Source: Chitinophaga oryziterrae (GTDB lineage Bacteria; Bacteroidota; Bacteroidia; Chitinophagales; Chitinophagaceae). Taken from it: 64,000 nucleotides of DNA. Shown here piece by piece: positions 17,751-26,304 of the stretch (positions within the stretch are counted from its first letter, which is position 1; every line of letters begins with the position of its first letter). The notes beneath the pieces were generated by a model. The model did not search any database. It had not been told where the DNA came from and saw only the letters and a list, made by a program, of their open reading frames with translations. Position numbers and translations under genes: made by a program. The DNA lies in the NCBI RefSeq assembly GCF_009758125.1, contig NZ_WRXO01000006.1, forward strand, positions 186,001-250,000, read 5' to 3'.

Positions 17751-19082
17751 TCATTGAATCTCCCAATCCTTTACCCTCACCGTCACCCCATGTTCCTGGT
17801 CCCAGCCGCAATCAACATGGAAGCGAAACGTATTCTCACTATCAATATAGATACTACAGTTCTTACCGAGTTGCTGCCATACTTCCTGCGGAGTAGCTAA
17901 CAGGGGTTTCTCCGCATCAGGCATCTCTAAATAATTATTGAAAATATACGCTTCCAGCGCTGGTTTAAAATCTGCTTTATCCAGCGCCTCTTTCACAAAA
18001 GCAATAAGCGTTGTGCTCATCGCATCTTCCTCTCCGTCAATATTCAATTCAGCCGCTAATTCACTCCAGGCTGGCGTTACTTTTTTCTTTAACGTCCATT
18101 TGTAAGTATCATCAAATGTAAACGTACCCAGCCCTTTTATCTTTACATCATCTATAGCAGACCGGTAACGCCGTACCATAGACCATACCACATCATGATA
18201 TAACAGGAACTCTTCCCTTAAATAGCTCTGATCTCCGACAATACTATCCACAGTAACAAGATAATAATTGTGTTTCTCCCATTTAAAATAAGCCCCGTTC
18301 TCAAATAATACGGGCGCACTGATCCTGATCTCCTTCCTTGACAAAGCTGCACTGGGATCCGCCCATTTTTCAAACGCAGCGGCCCGCGTTGCAAATTGTT
18401 GCTCATTTTCCACCCGTGTGCCATTGGACAGATACTGAAATACTACATTGCGGGCGCCATTCAAAACGAATGGTTGTGTAAAAAAGAGCAGAATCAACTG
18501 ATCAGCATCCGCAGCAGTAGTAGGTAAAACCCCTGGTACATAACGCTCCGTCAAACGAAGGAACAATGCCTGGTTATTGGCGGCGGCTACTGGTTTCAAC
18601 TTGTCGCTTGTACTGATCTGTGCAAGGAACAGGGTAAAGCTGTCCGCTATTTTTACCGGGGCAGTATTTGAAAGGACCGCCCACACAGCGCCATAATCCT
18701 CCTGATTAAGACTAACGAACAATTGATAGCTGAGAGAAGGATTGATCTCTCCGCTCGCCTTCCCGAACGGGAAGTAAAGAGATTTTTCATGAGGCAATAA
18801 GGTATTTTCCTGCAGGTATTGCTTATAGCGACTTATGGCAAAAGCCTGATGCTCCGCGGCCTCAAACTGTAAATGATAGATATATTCCCCATTGGGGACC
18901 AGCATAGACCGGTGATCAAAAGAGAGCCTTCTCCAGCCGACATGTAAAAGATACCATTTGAAATCTTCCGGGAAGGGGTTACCGGCCAGCAACTCACAAT
19001 CAGCAATCGCTTCATTTGTATACTGATAGGGAGAGGATGGCGCTTTCTCATAGGGGATACCCGCAACGGCAGATTCGATCAT
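17751..19082 (-). CDS. SMI1/KNR4 (SUKH)-like protein with C-terminal DUF6985-type domain
   Basis: 443 residues, no signal peptide. The N-terminus (YTNEAIADCELLAGNPFPEDFKWYLLHVG) has the pattern of SUKH-superfamily domains, which often act as immunity proteins to polymorphic toxins or as general binding modules. The last 165 residues contain IKGLGTFTFDDTYKWT and end with FHVDCGWDQEHGVTVRVKDWEI, which fits the uncharacterised DUF6985 type. The middle (about 110-280) is not recognised. No toxin gene is next to it. Both domain calls are by eye. Confidence 0.55.
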   Translation of the reverse strand: MIESAVAGIPYEKAPSSPYQYTNEAIADCELLAGNPFPEDFKWYLLHVGWRRLSFDHRSMLVPNGEYIYHLQFEAAEHQAFAISRYKQYLQENTLLPHEKSLYFPFGKASGEINPSLSYQLFVSLNQEDYGAVWAVLSNTAPVKIADSFTLFLAQISTSDKLKPVAAANNQALFLRLTERYVPGVLPTTAADADQLILLFFTQPFVLNGARNVVFQYLSNGTRVENEQQFATRAAAFEKWADPSAALSRKEIRISAPVLFENGAYFKWEKHNYYLVTVDSIVGDQSYLREEFLLYHDVVWSMVRRYRSAIDDVKIKGLGTFTFDDTYKWTLKKKVTPAWSELAAELNIDGEEDAMSTTLIAFVKEALDKADFKPALEAYIFNNYLEMPDAEKPLLATPQEVWQQLGKNCSIYIDSENTFRFHVDCGWDQEHGVTVRVKDWEIQ

Positions 19083-19150
19083 AAGGAGTTATATTAAAAC
19101 TTTGCAATGTATATAAAAGCGGGGAAAGAATATAAGTTGTTTGAATTTCA

Positions 19151-19158
19151 TAACTTTG
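19151..19158 (+). promoter_or_regulatory. -7 promoter element of the araC gene at 19163
   Basis: TAACTTTG fits TAnnTTTG and ends 4 bp before the ATG, again predicting a leaderless mRNA. Confidence 0.5.
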
Positions 19159-19162
19159 CCGT

Positions 19163-20026
19163 ATGAACAAAGCTGAAAGCGCGCAGGATTTCTTTGGTAG
19201 CAAATACCCGGATCTGAAAATGACAGATCAGTTTACTGTATTTGAAAGAAAGGAGTTTGCCCGCAAAACAGTAGCTTACAACAGAAGGGATTTTTACAAG
19301 ATTTCTTTGTCATTAGGTACCGGTCGTTTACACTATGCTGATAAAGGTGTTGAAATAGACCGCCCCGCCCTGATATTCTCCAATCCAATGATTCCCTACG
19401 CCTGGGAAGCTATTTCAGAAGAACAGGAAGGCTTTTTCTGCCTGTTCACCGAAGGCTTCCTGAAAGACCGGGCCCTGAAGGATTCCCCGCTCTTTAAAAT
19501 AGGCAGTAATCCCGTATTTTTCGTCGATCCTGCACAACAGGAATACATCAGCTCCATCTTCCGGAACATGCGCCGGGAATTTAATTCAGACTACATTCAC
19601 CGGTACGACTTACTACGTAACCACGTCCACCTGTTACTGCATGAAGCCATGAAAATGCAGCCGGTGGAGAACTATTTCAAACACCAGAACGCGGCTGCAC
19701 GTATCGCGTCGATGTTCCTCGAACTGCTGGAACGCCAGTTTCCCATCGATTCCCCGCAGTATGCCTTAAAATTAAGGACTGCCAATGACTACGCAGAACA
19801 CCTCTCTGTACACGTCAACCACCTGAACCGTGCCGTGAAGGAAGTAACCGGTAAAACCACCTCAGTCCATATCTCTGAACGCATCCTGAGTGAAGCAAAA
19901 GCATTACTGCAACATACCGGCTGGAGCATCAATGAGATCGCCTGGAGCCTCGGCTACGAATACCCGACCTATTTCAATAACTTCTTCAAAAAGCAAACAG
20001 GCGTTACTCCCGGTTCCCTGAGATAA
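19163..20026 (+). CDS. AraC-family transcriptional regulator
   Basis: 287 residues, paralogous along its whole length to the product of 15339-16235. The sensing half contains RRDFYKISLSLGTGRLHYADKGVEIDRPALIFSNPMIPYAWE. The C-terminal HTH pair contains LSVHVNHLNRAVKEVTGKTTSVHI and WSINEIAWSLGYEYPTYFNNFFKKQTGVTPGSLR. It is divergent from the SUKH gene. Its regulatory targets are not evident. Confidence 0.9.
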   Translation: MNKAESAQDFFGSKYPDLKMTDQFTVFERKEFARKTVAYNRRDFYKISLSLGTGRLHYADKGVEIDRPALIFSNPMIPYAWEAISEEQEGFFCLFTEGFLKDRALKDSPLFKIGSNPVFFVDPAQQEYISSIFRNMRREFNSDYIHRYDLLRNHVHLLLHEAMKMQPVENYFKHQNAAARIASMFLELLERQFPIDSPQYALKLRTANDYAEHLSVHVNHLNRAVKEVTGKTTSVHISERILSEAKALLQHTGWSINEIAWSLGYEYPTYFNNFFKKQTGVTPGSLR

Positions 20027-20062
20027 CTGTTTGAATTTCTTAATCACCTGTCTTCGGGAAAG

Positions 20063-20129
20063 GTTGAGTGTGATCATGCCTGCAAATGATGAGCATCATT
20101 ATCCATGATCATCCCTGAGCGTAAATTTG
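20063..20129 (+). promoter_or_regulatory. Stress-regulon promoter: two CRP-like dyads and -7 element (usp-hdeD)
   Basis: The dyad AATGATGAGCATCATT (20085-20100) is a perfect AATGA-N6-TCATT. A weaker copy, GTTGA-N6-TCATG, is at 20063-20078, exactly 22 bp upstream. The -7 TAAATTTG starts at 20122, 22 bp from the last base of the dyad. There is no TTG at the -33 position, as expected for an activator-dependent promoter. Confidence 0.75.
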
Positions 20130-20149
20130 GGTAATATAAAAACCCGAAT

Positions 20150-20959
20150 ATGGAAAAGCTCATCGTAGCTGCTGACTTCTCAACAGCCTCCCGGAATGCC
20201 GCCAGATATGCTGCTGATATGGCAGTACAGATTAATGCTGAAATCATCCTGTTTCACGTAATCGATGTGTCAATACTGATCTCAGGTATATCTGTAGCCG
20301 CAGATTTTTATACTGGTATGGAAAAAGATTCAGAGGAAGAGTTGAACAAGTTAAAAGAGGAATTGATCACGAGAACAAAGAACAGGATACCTGTATCTGT
20401 TAATAGTGTAAGTGGTTTAGTTGTACCTGAATTAACCAGCATTTGCAATGAAGTAAAGCCATTGGCAGTAATAATGGGTGCACAGGGAAAATCGGCAGTG
20501 GACAGGGTTTTACTGGGGAGTAACAGCGGAGAAGCAATTCAAAGACTGAATTATCCGGTATTCGTTATTCCTTCAGATACTGTTTATACCACTGTGAAAA
20601 AAATGGTGCTGGCTTGTGATATGCAGAATACAAGGGCACTGCCATTCAGCAAAATAGAAAAATTCGTGCGGCTTTTCAACGCACAATTACTGGTACTGAA
20701 CATAAAGACATCGGAAAAAGATACGAAGAATGAAGTTGAATTGGTTGAAAATACATTAAGTGCATTAACCCCTGCTTACTATTCGATCCATCATGATAAT
20801 GTAGAAAAGGGGATCAACGAATTTATAGCAGAAAATCAGATCGATTTATTGCTGCTGGTCCCTAAAAGCAGGAACCTGCTGGCGGCAGTTTTTCACAAAA
20901 GCGTTTCAAAGAGGATCTGCTGGCATCCTGCCATACCAGTTATTACATTACCTGAATAA
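20150..20959 (+). CDS. Universal stress protein, two tandem UspA domains
   Basis: 269 residues. Domain 1 (about 1-145) starts MEKLIVAADFSTASRNAARYA and carries the full ATP-binding loop G-x2-G-x9-G-S in MGAQGKSAVDRVLLGSNSGE, then YPVFVIP. Domain 2 (about 150-269) is degenerate, without that loop, but ends HPAIPVITLPE. UspA proteins are cytoplasmic ATP- or AMP-binding stress and growth-arrest factors. It is first in a two-gene unit with hdeD (10 bp gap) behind a stress-regulon promoter. Of the five double Usp proteins here it is the only one with a canonical nucleotide loop. Confidence 0.9.
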   Translation: MEKLIVAADFSTASRNAARYAADMAVQINAEIILFHVIDVSILISGISVAADFYTGMEKDSEEELNKLKEELITRTKNRIPVSVNSVSGLVVPELTSICNEVKPLAVIMGAQGKSAVDRVLLGSNSGEAIQRLNYPVFVIPSDTVYTTVKKMVLACDMQNTRALPFSKIEKFVRLFNAQLLVLNIKTSEKDTKNEVELVENTLSALTPAYYSIHHDNVEKGINEFIAENQIDLLLLVPKSRNLLAAVFHKSVSKRICWHPAIPVITLPE

Positions 20960-20969
20960 AAATTACATC

Positions 20970-21521
20970 ATGATCATCAAAACAGTAGAAAATGCTATTA
21001 AACATTGGTGGATATCCCTGGTGCTGGGTGTCCTGTTTATCCTTGTAGGCATCTGCGTGCTGCTTACTCCTCTTGCATCCTACACCATCTTAAGCATGCT
21101 GTTCAGCATTACCTTTTTTATAAATGGGGTACTGGAGATATTTTTTGCTATCGCTAATAAAGACCATCTGGATGGCTGGGGCTGGCAATTTACAGGAGGG
21201 ATCATTGATCTGCTCCTGGGTGCTCTCCTGATGTCCATCCCGGGTATATCCATGGTAGTGCTTCCATTTTTTATAGGCTTCGGATTGATGTTCCGTTCTA
21301 TGATCATCATGGGGCTTTCATTTGATCTCAGAACGTATCAGGTTCCGGGATGGAGCTGGCTACTGGGTCTTAGCTTACTGGCGCTGCTATTTTCTTTCCT
21401 GCTGATCTGGAAACCATTATTCATAGTAGTGTTTACTGCAATGGCATTTTTTGGGGTTGGGATCTTTAGAATTCTACTCTCAGTGAAACTGAAATCGCTG
21501 CATAATATTACCCGGATATAG
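20970..21521 (+). CDS. hdeD: HdeD-family (DUF308) inner-membrane protein
   Basis: 183 residues with six hydrophobic segments. The start WWISLVLGVLFILVGICVLLTP and following YTILSMLFSITFFINGVLEIFFAI match HdeD proteins. E. coli HdeD contributes to acid resistance at high cell density; other members are uncharacterised. Co-transcription with usp points to a stress-related envelope role. The gene is followed by a bidirectional terminator. Confidence 0.85.
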   Translation: MIIKTVENAIKHWWISLVLGVLFILVGICVLLTPLASYTILSMLFSITFFINGVLEIFFAIANKDHLDGWGWQFTGGIIDLLLGALLMSIPGISMVVLPFFIGFGLMFRSMIIMGLSFDLRTYQVPGWSWLLGLSLLALLFSFLLIWKPLFIVVFTAMAFFGVGIFRILLSVKLKSLHNITRI

Positions 21522-21528
21522 TCTGCAA

Positions 21529-21572
21529 TTAAACAAAATGCCACGAAGATAATTTGTGGCATTTTTGTTTAA
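21529..21572. terminator. Bidirectional terminator between hdeD and the deacetylase gene
   Basis: TTAAACAAAATGCCAC (21529-21544) pairs with GTGGCATTTTTGTTTAA (21556-21572) with a one-base bulge. Runs of A and T flank the G+C core on both sides, suiting both convergent genes. Confidence 0.8.
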
Positions 21573-22288
21573 TGAAAGGCCGTTTTCATTTTCTCTTCCA
21601 GTTGCTCCCCGGACCAGCTGCCTGATATCATGATCCGGCGGATGCTATATAGCGGATCATCGGAAAAAGAGTGACGGTCCAGTTGAAAGGCGGCTTTAAA
21701 TCCTGCTGCTTTAACATCTTTCACTACCTGCTCATTCCATCCTCCAAAAGGATAACCCAAATATGAAACGGTTTTACCCGTAATTTTTTCCAGTAATTGT
21801 TTAGGATGTACTAACTGTTTCTGGGTATCATATGTACTGACCTTCGAAAGATTCGGATGGTCCCAGGTATGACAGGCAATAATATGCCCGCTGTCTGAGA
21901 GTGATTTGATCTGTGCTGCTGTCATGTAATGTGGCTTTCCGATAGAAACGGTCATAATGAAAAATACGCCTCTGAATCCATATCGCTTTAATATGGGAGC
22001 AGCAACAGTATAATGCTCTTCATGCGTGTCATCAAAAGAGATCATTACCGCTTTAGCAGGTAATGTCGCTCCATTATGAAGATAGGCGTACAATTCATCC
22101 GGGGTAATACTATGGTAACCGTTTTTATTAAGCCATTGCATCTGATTGCTGAACTGTGCCGGACTAATATACAGGACATTATCCGGATGACCACCGGATG
22201 CATGCATGTTATGATAACATAATACAGGTACCTGCGGACGCTGAAACAATAGACACATGACCAGGGAAAGAATTTTATAAGTAAACAT
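21569..22288 (-). CDS. Polysaccharide deacetylase (NodB/CE4-type), secreted
   Basis: 239 residues with an N-terminal hydrophobic signal segment (YKILSLVMCLLF). NodB-type motifs: VPVLCYHNMHASGGH, the catalytic/metal Asp pair in MISFDDTHEEHY, and the His motif HTWDHPNL. A later part reads SYLGYPFGGWNEQVV. The family removes N-acetyl groups from peptidoglycan or other N-acetylglucosamine polymers. It is the third gene of the unit adh, lipoprotein, deacetylase, controlled by a stress-regulon promoter, so cell-wall modification during stress is plausible. Confidence 0.85.
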   Translation of the reverse strand: MFTYKILSLVMCLLFQRPQVPVLCYHNMHASGGHPDNVLYISPAQFSNQMQWLNKNGYHSITPDELYAYLHNGATLPAKAVMISFDDTHEEHYTVAAPILKRYGFRGVFFIMTVSIGKPHYMTAAQIKSLSDSGHIIACHTWDHPNLSKVSTYDTQKQLVHPKQLLEKITGKTVSYLGYPFGGWNEQVVKDVKAAGFKAAFQLDRHSFSDDPLYSIRRIMISGSWSGEQLEEKMKTAFH

Positions 22289-22289
22289 A

Positions 22290-23279
22290 TTACTGATATT
22301 GAATGTAAATTGGTGAAGGATATAATAACAATACTTCTTCAGGTTGCATGATCTTCCCGTTGGTCAGATCATTCTTATAAAAGAGTTTGAAACCTGTATA
22401 CTGTACTGGTTCTTTTGCTACGAAATATTTATAGGAATCTATCTTTTTTGCAGGATAACCAAAGCCGTCCATGTTTATCACGATCTGTACTTCATCAGAA
22501 CGCCTGATATTCCCGTAATGGGTTATCATCGCCTGGGTAAAACGGTGTACGACTAATATTTTTGGTGGCAGATTATTTTGCTTTACAAGCCCTGAAAGAT
22601 ATTGGACAGCATAATTGATATCTGCGGCATCAAAAGTGCCGATCTTGGTACAGGGTACAGAACCGTCTTTCATAGAATATTCCGGATCGATGCCCAGGTG
22701 TACATGGGGCATACGCAGATATTTTTCCAGTGTGGGGATTTCTTCCTGCAAGGTGCTTAAACCTACCTGTATATCAAGAAATACGATGGCATTGATGCCT
22801 TTTGCCATCTGCAATATACTGTCGATCTGGCTAAAGGGCATTCGAAGCCTGTATTTGTGGTCTTTTCCTGGTTTCCCCTGTGCGGTAATAGCGATATAAT
22901 GAAGTGCAGGCTGCACAGGGAACAATGTATCTGCCTGTTCCCATTTTTTTACTTCCTGCAATAATTTCATTTTCATAGCGGCAGGGGGTAACGCTCCCAG
23001 TATTCCCATCTGGGTGGAATAAAGATTCCCATAGTAAGCTACTATTCTTTTATAAGGAAGAATAGCTCCTGATAAGGGAGGCTCATTTTCGACCGGCCAT
23101 TTAAGAGAAGGTTTGTAGTGCCGCAGATGCAACATTTTTCTGTAATAACCTATGGTATCTGTTCTTGCCGCTGGTTGGGAAACGATGGTGTCAGTCTCAG
23201 TCGGGGCAGGAGCTGCTGCATCTATAGGGGGTTGGTTACAGGCCGCAAATAACAGTATTGGTAATAGCAGTAGTTTCAT
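22290..23279 (-). CDS. Conserved lipoprotein of unknown function
   Basis: 329 residues with a lipobox LLFAAC (Cys14) and a Pro/Thr-rich spacer. The body contains GAILPYKRIVAYYGNLYSTQMG, VFLDIQVGLSTLQEEIPTLEKYL, HLGIDPEYSMKD, ILVVHRFTQAMI and NMDGFGYPAKK. From memory, the same succession (LDIQ, DPE, VVHQF, DGFG) occurs in uncharacterised secreted proteins of actinobacteria. A TIM-barrel-like enzyme is possible, with the acidic residues of LDIQ and DPEY as candidates. It sits 1 bp before the deacetylase gene and 9 bp after adh on the same transcript. Confidence 0.6.
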   Translation of the reverse strand: MKLLLLPILLFAACNQPPIDAAAPAPTETDTIVSQPAARTDTIGYYRKMLHLRHYKPSLKWPVENEPPLSGAILPYKRIVAYYGNLYSTQMGILGALPPAAMKMKLLQEVKKWEQADTLFPVQPALHYIAITAQGKPGKDHKYRLRMPFSQIDSILQMAKGINAIVFLDIQVGLSTLQEEIPTLEKYLRMPHVHLGIDPEYSMKDGSVPCTKIGTFDAADINYAVQYLSGLVKQNNLPPKILVVHRFTQAMITHYGNIRRSDEVQIVINMDGFGYPAKKIDSYKYFVAKEPVQYTGFKLFYKNDLTNGKIMQPEEVLLLYPSPIYIQYQ

Positions 23280-23288
23280 AAAGACGTT

Positions 23289-24308
23289 TTATGATTCAAT
23301 GATTAATACGATCGCTCCCTGAATATTTCCCTTTCTCAGTTTTTCAAGTGCTTCATTGGCCTGATCAAGCGGAAAACGATTAATAGCCGTTTTAACAGGG
23401 ACCTGCTCTGCTATTGCCAGTAATGAGTCTCCATCTGCGCGGGTAAGATTAGCAACTGATTTTATAGATCGTTCTTCCCACAATATGTCATATGAGAAGG
23501 CCGGAATATCGCTCATATGTATACCACCGCAAACAACCGTGCCTCCTTTGTCGAGGCAGGATAAGGCCAAGGGTACCAACGACCCGTATGGTGCAAAAAT
23601 GATAGCAGCATCCAGTTTTTCGGGAGGTGTTTCCAGTGAATTGCCAGACCATACGGCACCTTCTTCAATCGCAAATTTTTGTGCCGCTGTATCCCCCGAC
23701 CTGGTGAAGGCGTAAACAGACTTATGCTTAAACCGGGCAATTTGAGCCAGAATGTGCGCAGCAGCGCCAAAACCATATATGCCGATATTTTGTGCATGCT
23801 GATCGATCATTTGCCAGGAACGGTACCCGATAAGTCCTGCACATAAAAGGGGGGCGCCACTGGCATTGGCATAAACAGCAGGCATAATGAAGCAATATTG
23901 TTCCCATGCTACTGTATATTCTGCATACCCGCCATTCATTGTATAGCCGGTAAACAGTGCATTCTCACAAAGATTTTCATGATGCTGAAGGCAGTATTTA
24001 CAAGTCCCGCAGGTATATCCCAGCCACGGAACTCCTACAATATCTCCCGGATGCAGATGTGTAATATTTTTACCGGTACTGACCACTCTTCCTATTATTT
24101 CATGTCCCGGGATCAGTGGCAGTTTGGGATTTTTTAATTCCCCGTCCATAATATGAAGGTCCGTTCTGCATATCCCGCAAGCCATCACTTTGATAAGTAC
24201 CTGACCGTCTGCGGGAACCGGCAGCGGCAGTGTTTTCATAACCAGGGGAGAACCTTCTGTTTCCATAACCATGGCCTGCATTGTATCCGGTAGTGAAGCT
24301 GTCATCAT
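23289..24308 (-). CDS. Zinc-dependent alcohol dehydrogenase (MDR family, AdhA-like)
   Basis: 339 residues. Catalytic zinc site: CGICRTDLHIMDGE and GHEIIGRV. Structural zinc cysteines: CGTCKYCLQHHENLC. Rossmann glycines: IGIYGFGAAAH. C-terminus: LEKLRKGNIQGAIVLI. The overall type is the single-zinc-alcohol AdhA class seen in many stress regulons. Two ATG codons are adjacent (24308 and 24305). It heads the unit with the lipoprotein and deacetylase, and its promoter carries a perfect CRP-like dyad, suggesting a role under low respiration, oxidising or reducing alcohols or aldehydes. Confidence 0.9.
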   Translation of the reverse strand: MMTASLPDTMQAMVMETEGSPLVMKTLPLPVPADGQVLIKVMACGICRTDLHIMDGELKNPKLPLIPGHEIIGRVVSTGKNITHLHPGDIVGVPWLGYTCGTCKYCLQHHENLCENALFTGYTMNGGYAEYTVAWEQYCFIMPAVYANASGAPLLCAGLIGYRSWQMIDQHAQNIGIYGFGAAAHILAQIARFKHKSVYAFTRSGDTAAQKFAIEEGAVWSGNSLETPPEKLDAAIIFAPYGSLVPLALSCLDKGGTVVCGGIHMSDIPAFSYDILWEERSIKSVANLTRADGDSLLAIAEQVPVKTAINRFPLDQANEALEKLRKGNIQGAIVLIIES

Positions 24309-24327
24309 GGGGGTGATTTAATAACTA

Positions 24328-24394
24328 CAAATGTAGCCACCCCGCTTTGGACCATCAATGATGGTAGTCATTAATATCATTGATCCTTATTTAG
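24328..24394 (-). promoter_or_regulatory. Stress-regulon promoter of the adh unit
   Basis: The minus-strand -7 TACATTTG runs from 24335 to 24328. The perfect dyad AATGATGGTAGTCATT is at 24357-24372, starting exactly 22 bp from 24335. A half-site ATTGA lies at 24379-24383, another 22 bp away. Confidence 0.75.
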
Positions 24395-24395
24395 T

Positions 24396-24462
24396 TATGA
24401 TGAGAATCACCGGGGGTATTAACCTGGGTCATTGTTTTGCCTGACAGACAATGTTACTTTTG
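24396..24462 (+). promoter_or_regulatory. Stress-regulon promoter of the baeRF-like gene
   Basis: The dyad ATTAACCTGGGTCATT (24418-24433) has a perfect right half and a degenerate left half. TATGA-N6-TCACC lies exactly 22 bp upstream at 24396-24411. The -7 TACTTTTG is at 24455-24462, 22 bp from the dyad edge. A TTG at 24432-24434, 20 bp before the -7, overlaps the dyad. Confidence 0.65.
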
Positions 24463-24482
24463 GAGGTATAAAAGCACCCGTT

Positions 24483-25526
24483 ATGTCCCCTTCAGAATTA
24501 TTTCGCGCACAGGAAAAAGGAAAGACCTGTATTTCTATCATTATACCATTTCAGGATAAAGTGTCTGTGAAAATACAGGTGAACAAAACCATTGAAAAAG
24601 TAGAATGCCTGTTGCAGGGAATTTATTCTGAAGATGAAATACGAAAATTTCTGGTAGCGCTGCACAAATTACAATACCCCATGTATCAGCAGGGGATAGG
24701 GATTTATATTACGGAGGGGTTTGTTAAGCTGGCCGTATTCCCTTTTATGGTCAAAGAAAAAATTCACATTGGAGAATCCTTCTGGGTAAAGGAATTGATC
24801 TGTCTGGATTATTATAAAGTAGAGTATTATGTATTGCAGGTTTCAGAAAACTTAATTAATTTATATAAAGGGAAGCTTAATAAGTTAGAGAAAGTAGAAG
24901 ATAAAAGATTCCCTTATTCATTGGAACAATATACGCCGGCATATGCCGGAAGCATACAGATAAAAGATACGGTTGCATTGAATAAAAACAAGGTGAAAAA
25001 TTTCCTGCTGGCGGCAGATAATAAATTGTCCCATTACCTGGGAGAAAAATTACTTGTTTTATCGGGGCCGGAAAAACACCTTATGCAGTTTCATGAAATA
25101 ACAAATCATTGGACACATATAGTAGGTAACATTACAGGTAACTATATTGATGAGCCGCTTTCTGTACTCGAAGAAAACGCATGGCCATTAATGAGAGACT
25201 GGCTGGACAATCATAAGGAAGTGCTGGCAGGCGAATGGCTGGCAAAAAGGGCGCTGAACAAAATCTCTGACATCCGGGAAGTATGGCGGGCTGCAGTGGC
25301 TGGAAAAGGGATAATTCTACTGGTCGAAAAGGATTATGCATTACCGGCTTATCAGGAAAGCTCGGATGGAGGCATTCATATAAAACCTCCTCATACAACA
25401 TACCGCATCATTTCCGATGTAGTGAATGAACTCATGAGGATCGTACTGGAAGAAAATGGAGAAGTAATTATTCTGAAGAATGGATCGCTGGATAAGTATC
25501 ACCGGATGGTATTGCTCACAGAATGA
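24483..25526 (+). CDS. Bacterial archaeo-eukaryotic release factor-like protein (baeRF family)
   Basis: 347 residues from ATG 24483. An in-frame ATG exists at 24432 but lies upstream of the -7 element and is unlikely. The layout fits baeRF proteins: an N-terminal domain (CISIIIPFQDKVSVKIQVNKTIEKVE, then GIGIYITEGFVKLAVFPF), a central domain with YVLQVSENLINLYKGKL, and a C-terminal L7Ae-like domain with GKGIILLVEKDYALPAYQ and VNELMRIVLEENGEVIILKNG. The family is related to aRF1/Pelota and is proposed to act on ribosomes, for instance in rescue or hibernation. The catalytic GGQ motif of true release factors is not seen. Its place in a dormancy-like regulon fits a ribosome-inactivating or rescue role. 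Confidence 0.65.
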   Translation: MSPSELFRAQEKGKTCISIIIPFQDKVSVKIQVNKTIEKVECLLQGIYSEDEIRKFLVALHKLQYPMYQQGIGIYITEGFVKLAVFPFMVKEKIHIGESFWVKELICLDYYKVEYYVLQVSENLINLYKGKLNKLEKVEDKRFPYSLEQYTPAYAGSIQIKDTVALNKNKVKNFLLAADNKLSHYLGEKLLVLSGPEKHLMQFHEITNHWTHIVGNITGNYIDEPLSVLEENAWPLMRDWLDNHKEVLAGEWLAKRALNKISDIREVWRAAVAGKGIILLVEKDYALPAYQESSDGGIHIKPPHTTYRIISDVVNELMRIVLEENGEVIILKNGSLDKYHRMVLLTE

Positions 25527-25588
25527 CAAAGATCATTGTTTTTTTCTCTCGTGATCATTGTCCGGCGCATGTTATAAGTCTAAATTTA
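25522..25588 (+). promoter_or_regulatory. Stress-regulon promoter of the BON-domain gene
   Basis: The perfect dyad AATGACAAAGATCATT (25522-25537) overlaps the stop codon of the preceding gene. A TCATT half-site at 25555-25559 lies exactly one 22-bp step downstream. The -7 TAAATTTA (25581-25588) begins 22 bp from that half-site. Confidence 0.7.
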
Positions 25589-25624
25589 GGGTAGTAATCA
25601 ATTAACCACTTAAAATATTTTATC

Positions 25625-26278
25625 ATGAAATCAGATCTTCAGTTACAACAGGACGTTATGGACGAACTGTTATGGGAACCTGCCCTCGAGGCAGCAGAGA
25701 TTGGTGTATCGGTAAAGGAAGGGGTAGTTACATTAAGCGGTAACGTAAACAGTTACAGTAAAAAACTGGCTGCGGAAAAAGCTGCTAAACGTGTAAAAGA
25801 TGTAAATGCAGTGGCAGTGGATATCCATATTAAATTATCTTCCGAAGAGAAAAGAACGGACGAAGACATTGCCAAGGCTGCAATGGATGCGCTTCTCTGG
25901 AACACATTCGTACCTGCCGGTCATGTAAAAGTACAGGTGGATAACGGATGGATAACATTGGATGGTGAACTGGAATGGCAATACCAGAAAGATGCTGCTG
26001 TCAATGCCGTGAAAGATTTACAAGGCGTACGCGGAGTCAGTAACCTGGTACAACTGAGACCGGGACCTACAGGCGTAATCGTAAAAGATCATATTAAAAA
26101 AGCCTTGGAACGTATCGCCGATGTAGAAGCAGACCGCATCGATATTATTACGGAAGGACGTAGCATTACCGTGAAAGGTAAAGTTCGCTCCTGGAGTGAA
26201 CGTTCGGAAGTAGAAAGGGCCGTATGGGCTACTCCGGGCGTATGGAGCGTAAAGGATGAACTTGTTATAGCACCATGA
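25625..26278 (+). CDS. Triple BON-domain protein
   Basis: 217 residues, no clear signal peptide, three BON repeats: residues about 1-70 (DLQLQQDVMDELLWEPALEAAEIGVSVKEGVVTLSGNV), 77-145 (DEDIAKAAMDALLWN...WITLDGELEWQYQKDAAVNAV), and 150-217 (VKDHIKKALERIADVEADRIDI...ITVKGKVRSWSERSEVERAV). The glycine of each V-x-L-x-G turn is conserved. BON domains bind phospholipid or envelope partners; OsmY-type proteins are stress induced. The missing export signal suggests a cytoplasmic or inner-membrane-associated form. Confidence 0.9.
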   Translation: MKSDLQLQQDVMDELLWEPALEAAEIGVSVKEGVVTLSGNVNSYSKKLAAEKAAKRVKDVNAVAVDIHIKLSSEEKRTDEDIAKAAMDALLWNTFVPAGHVKVQVDNGWITLDGELEWQYQKDAAVNAVKDLQGVRGVSNLVQLRPGPTGVIVKDHIKKALERIADVEADRIDIITEGRSITVKGKVRSWSERSEVERAVWATPGVWSVKDELVIAP

Positions 26279-26304
26279 ACAATGAGGGAGGGCTATTTTT
26301 GCAT

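Noticed and set aside
20034..20062. Further TGA/TCA-like bits upstream of usp
   Set aside because: They do not keep the N6 spacing or the 22-bp register, so they were not counted as operators.
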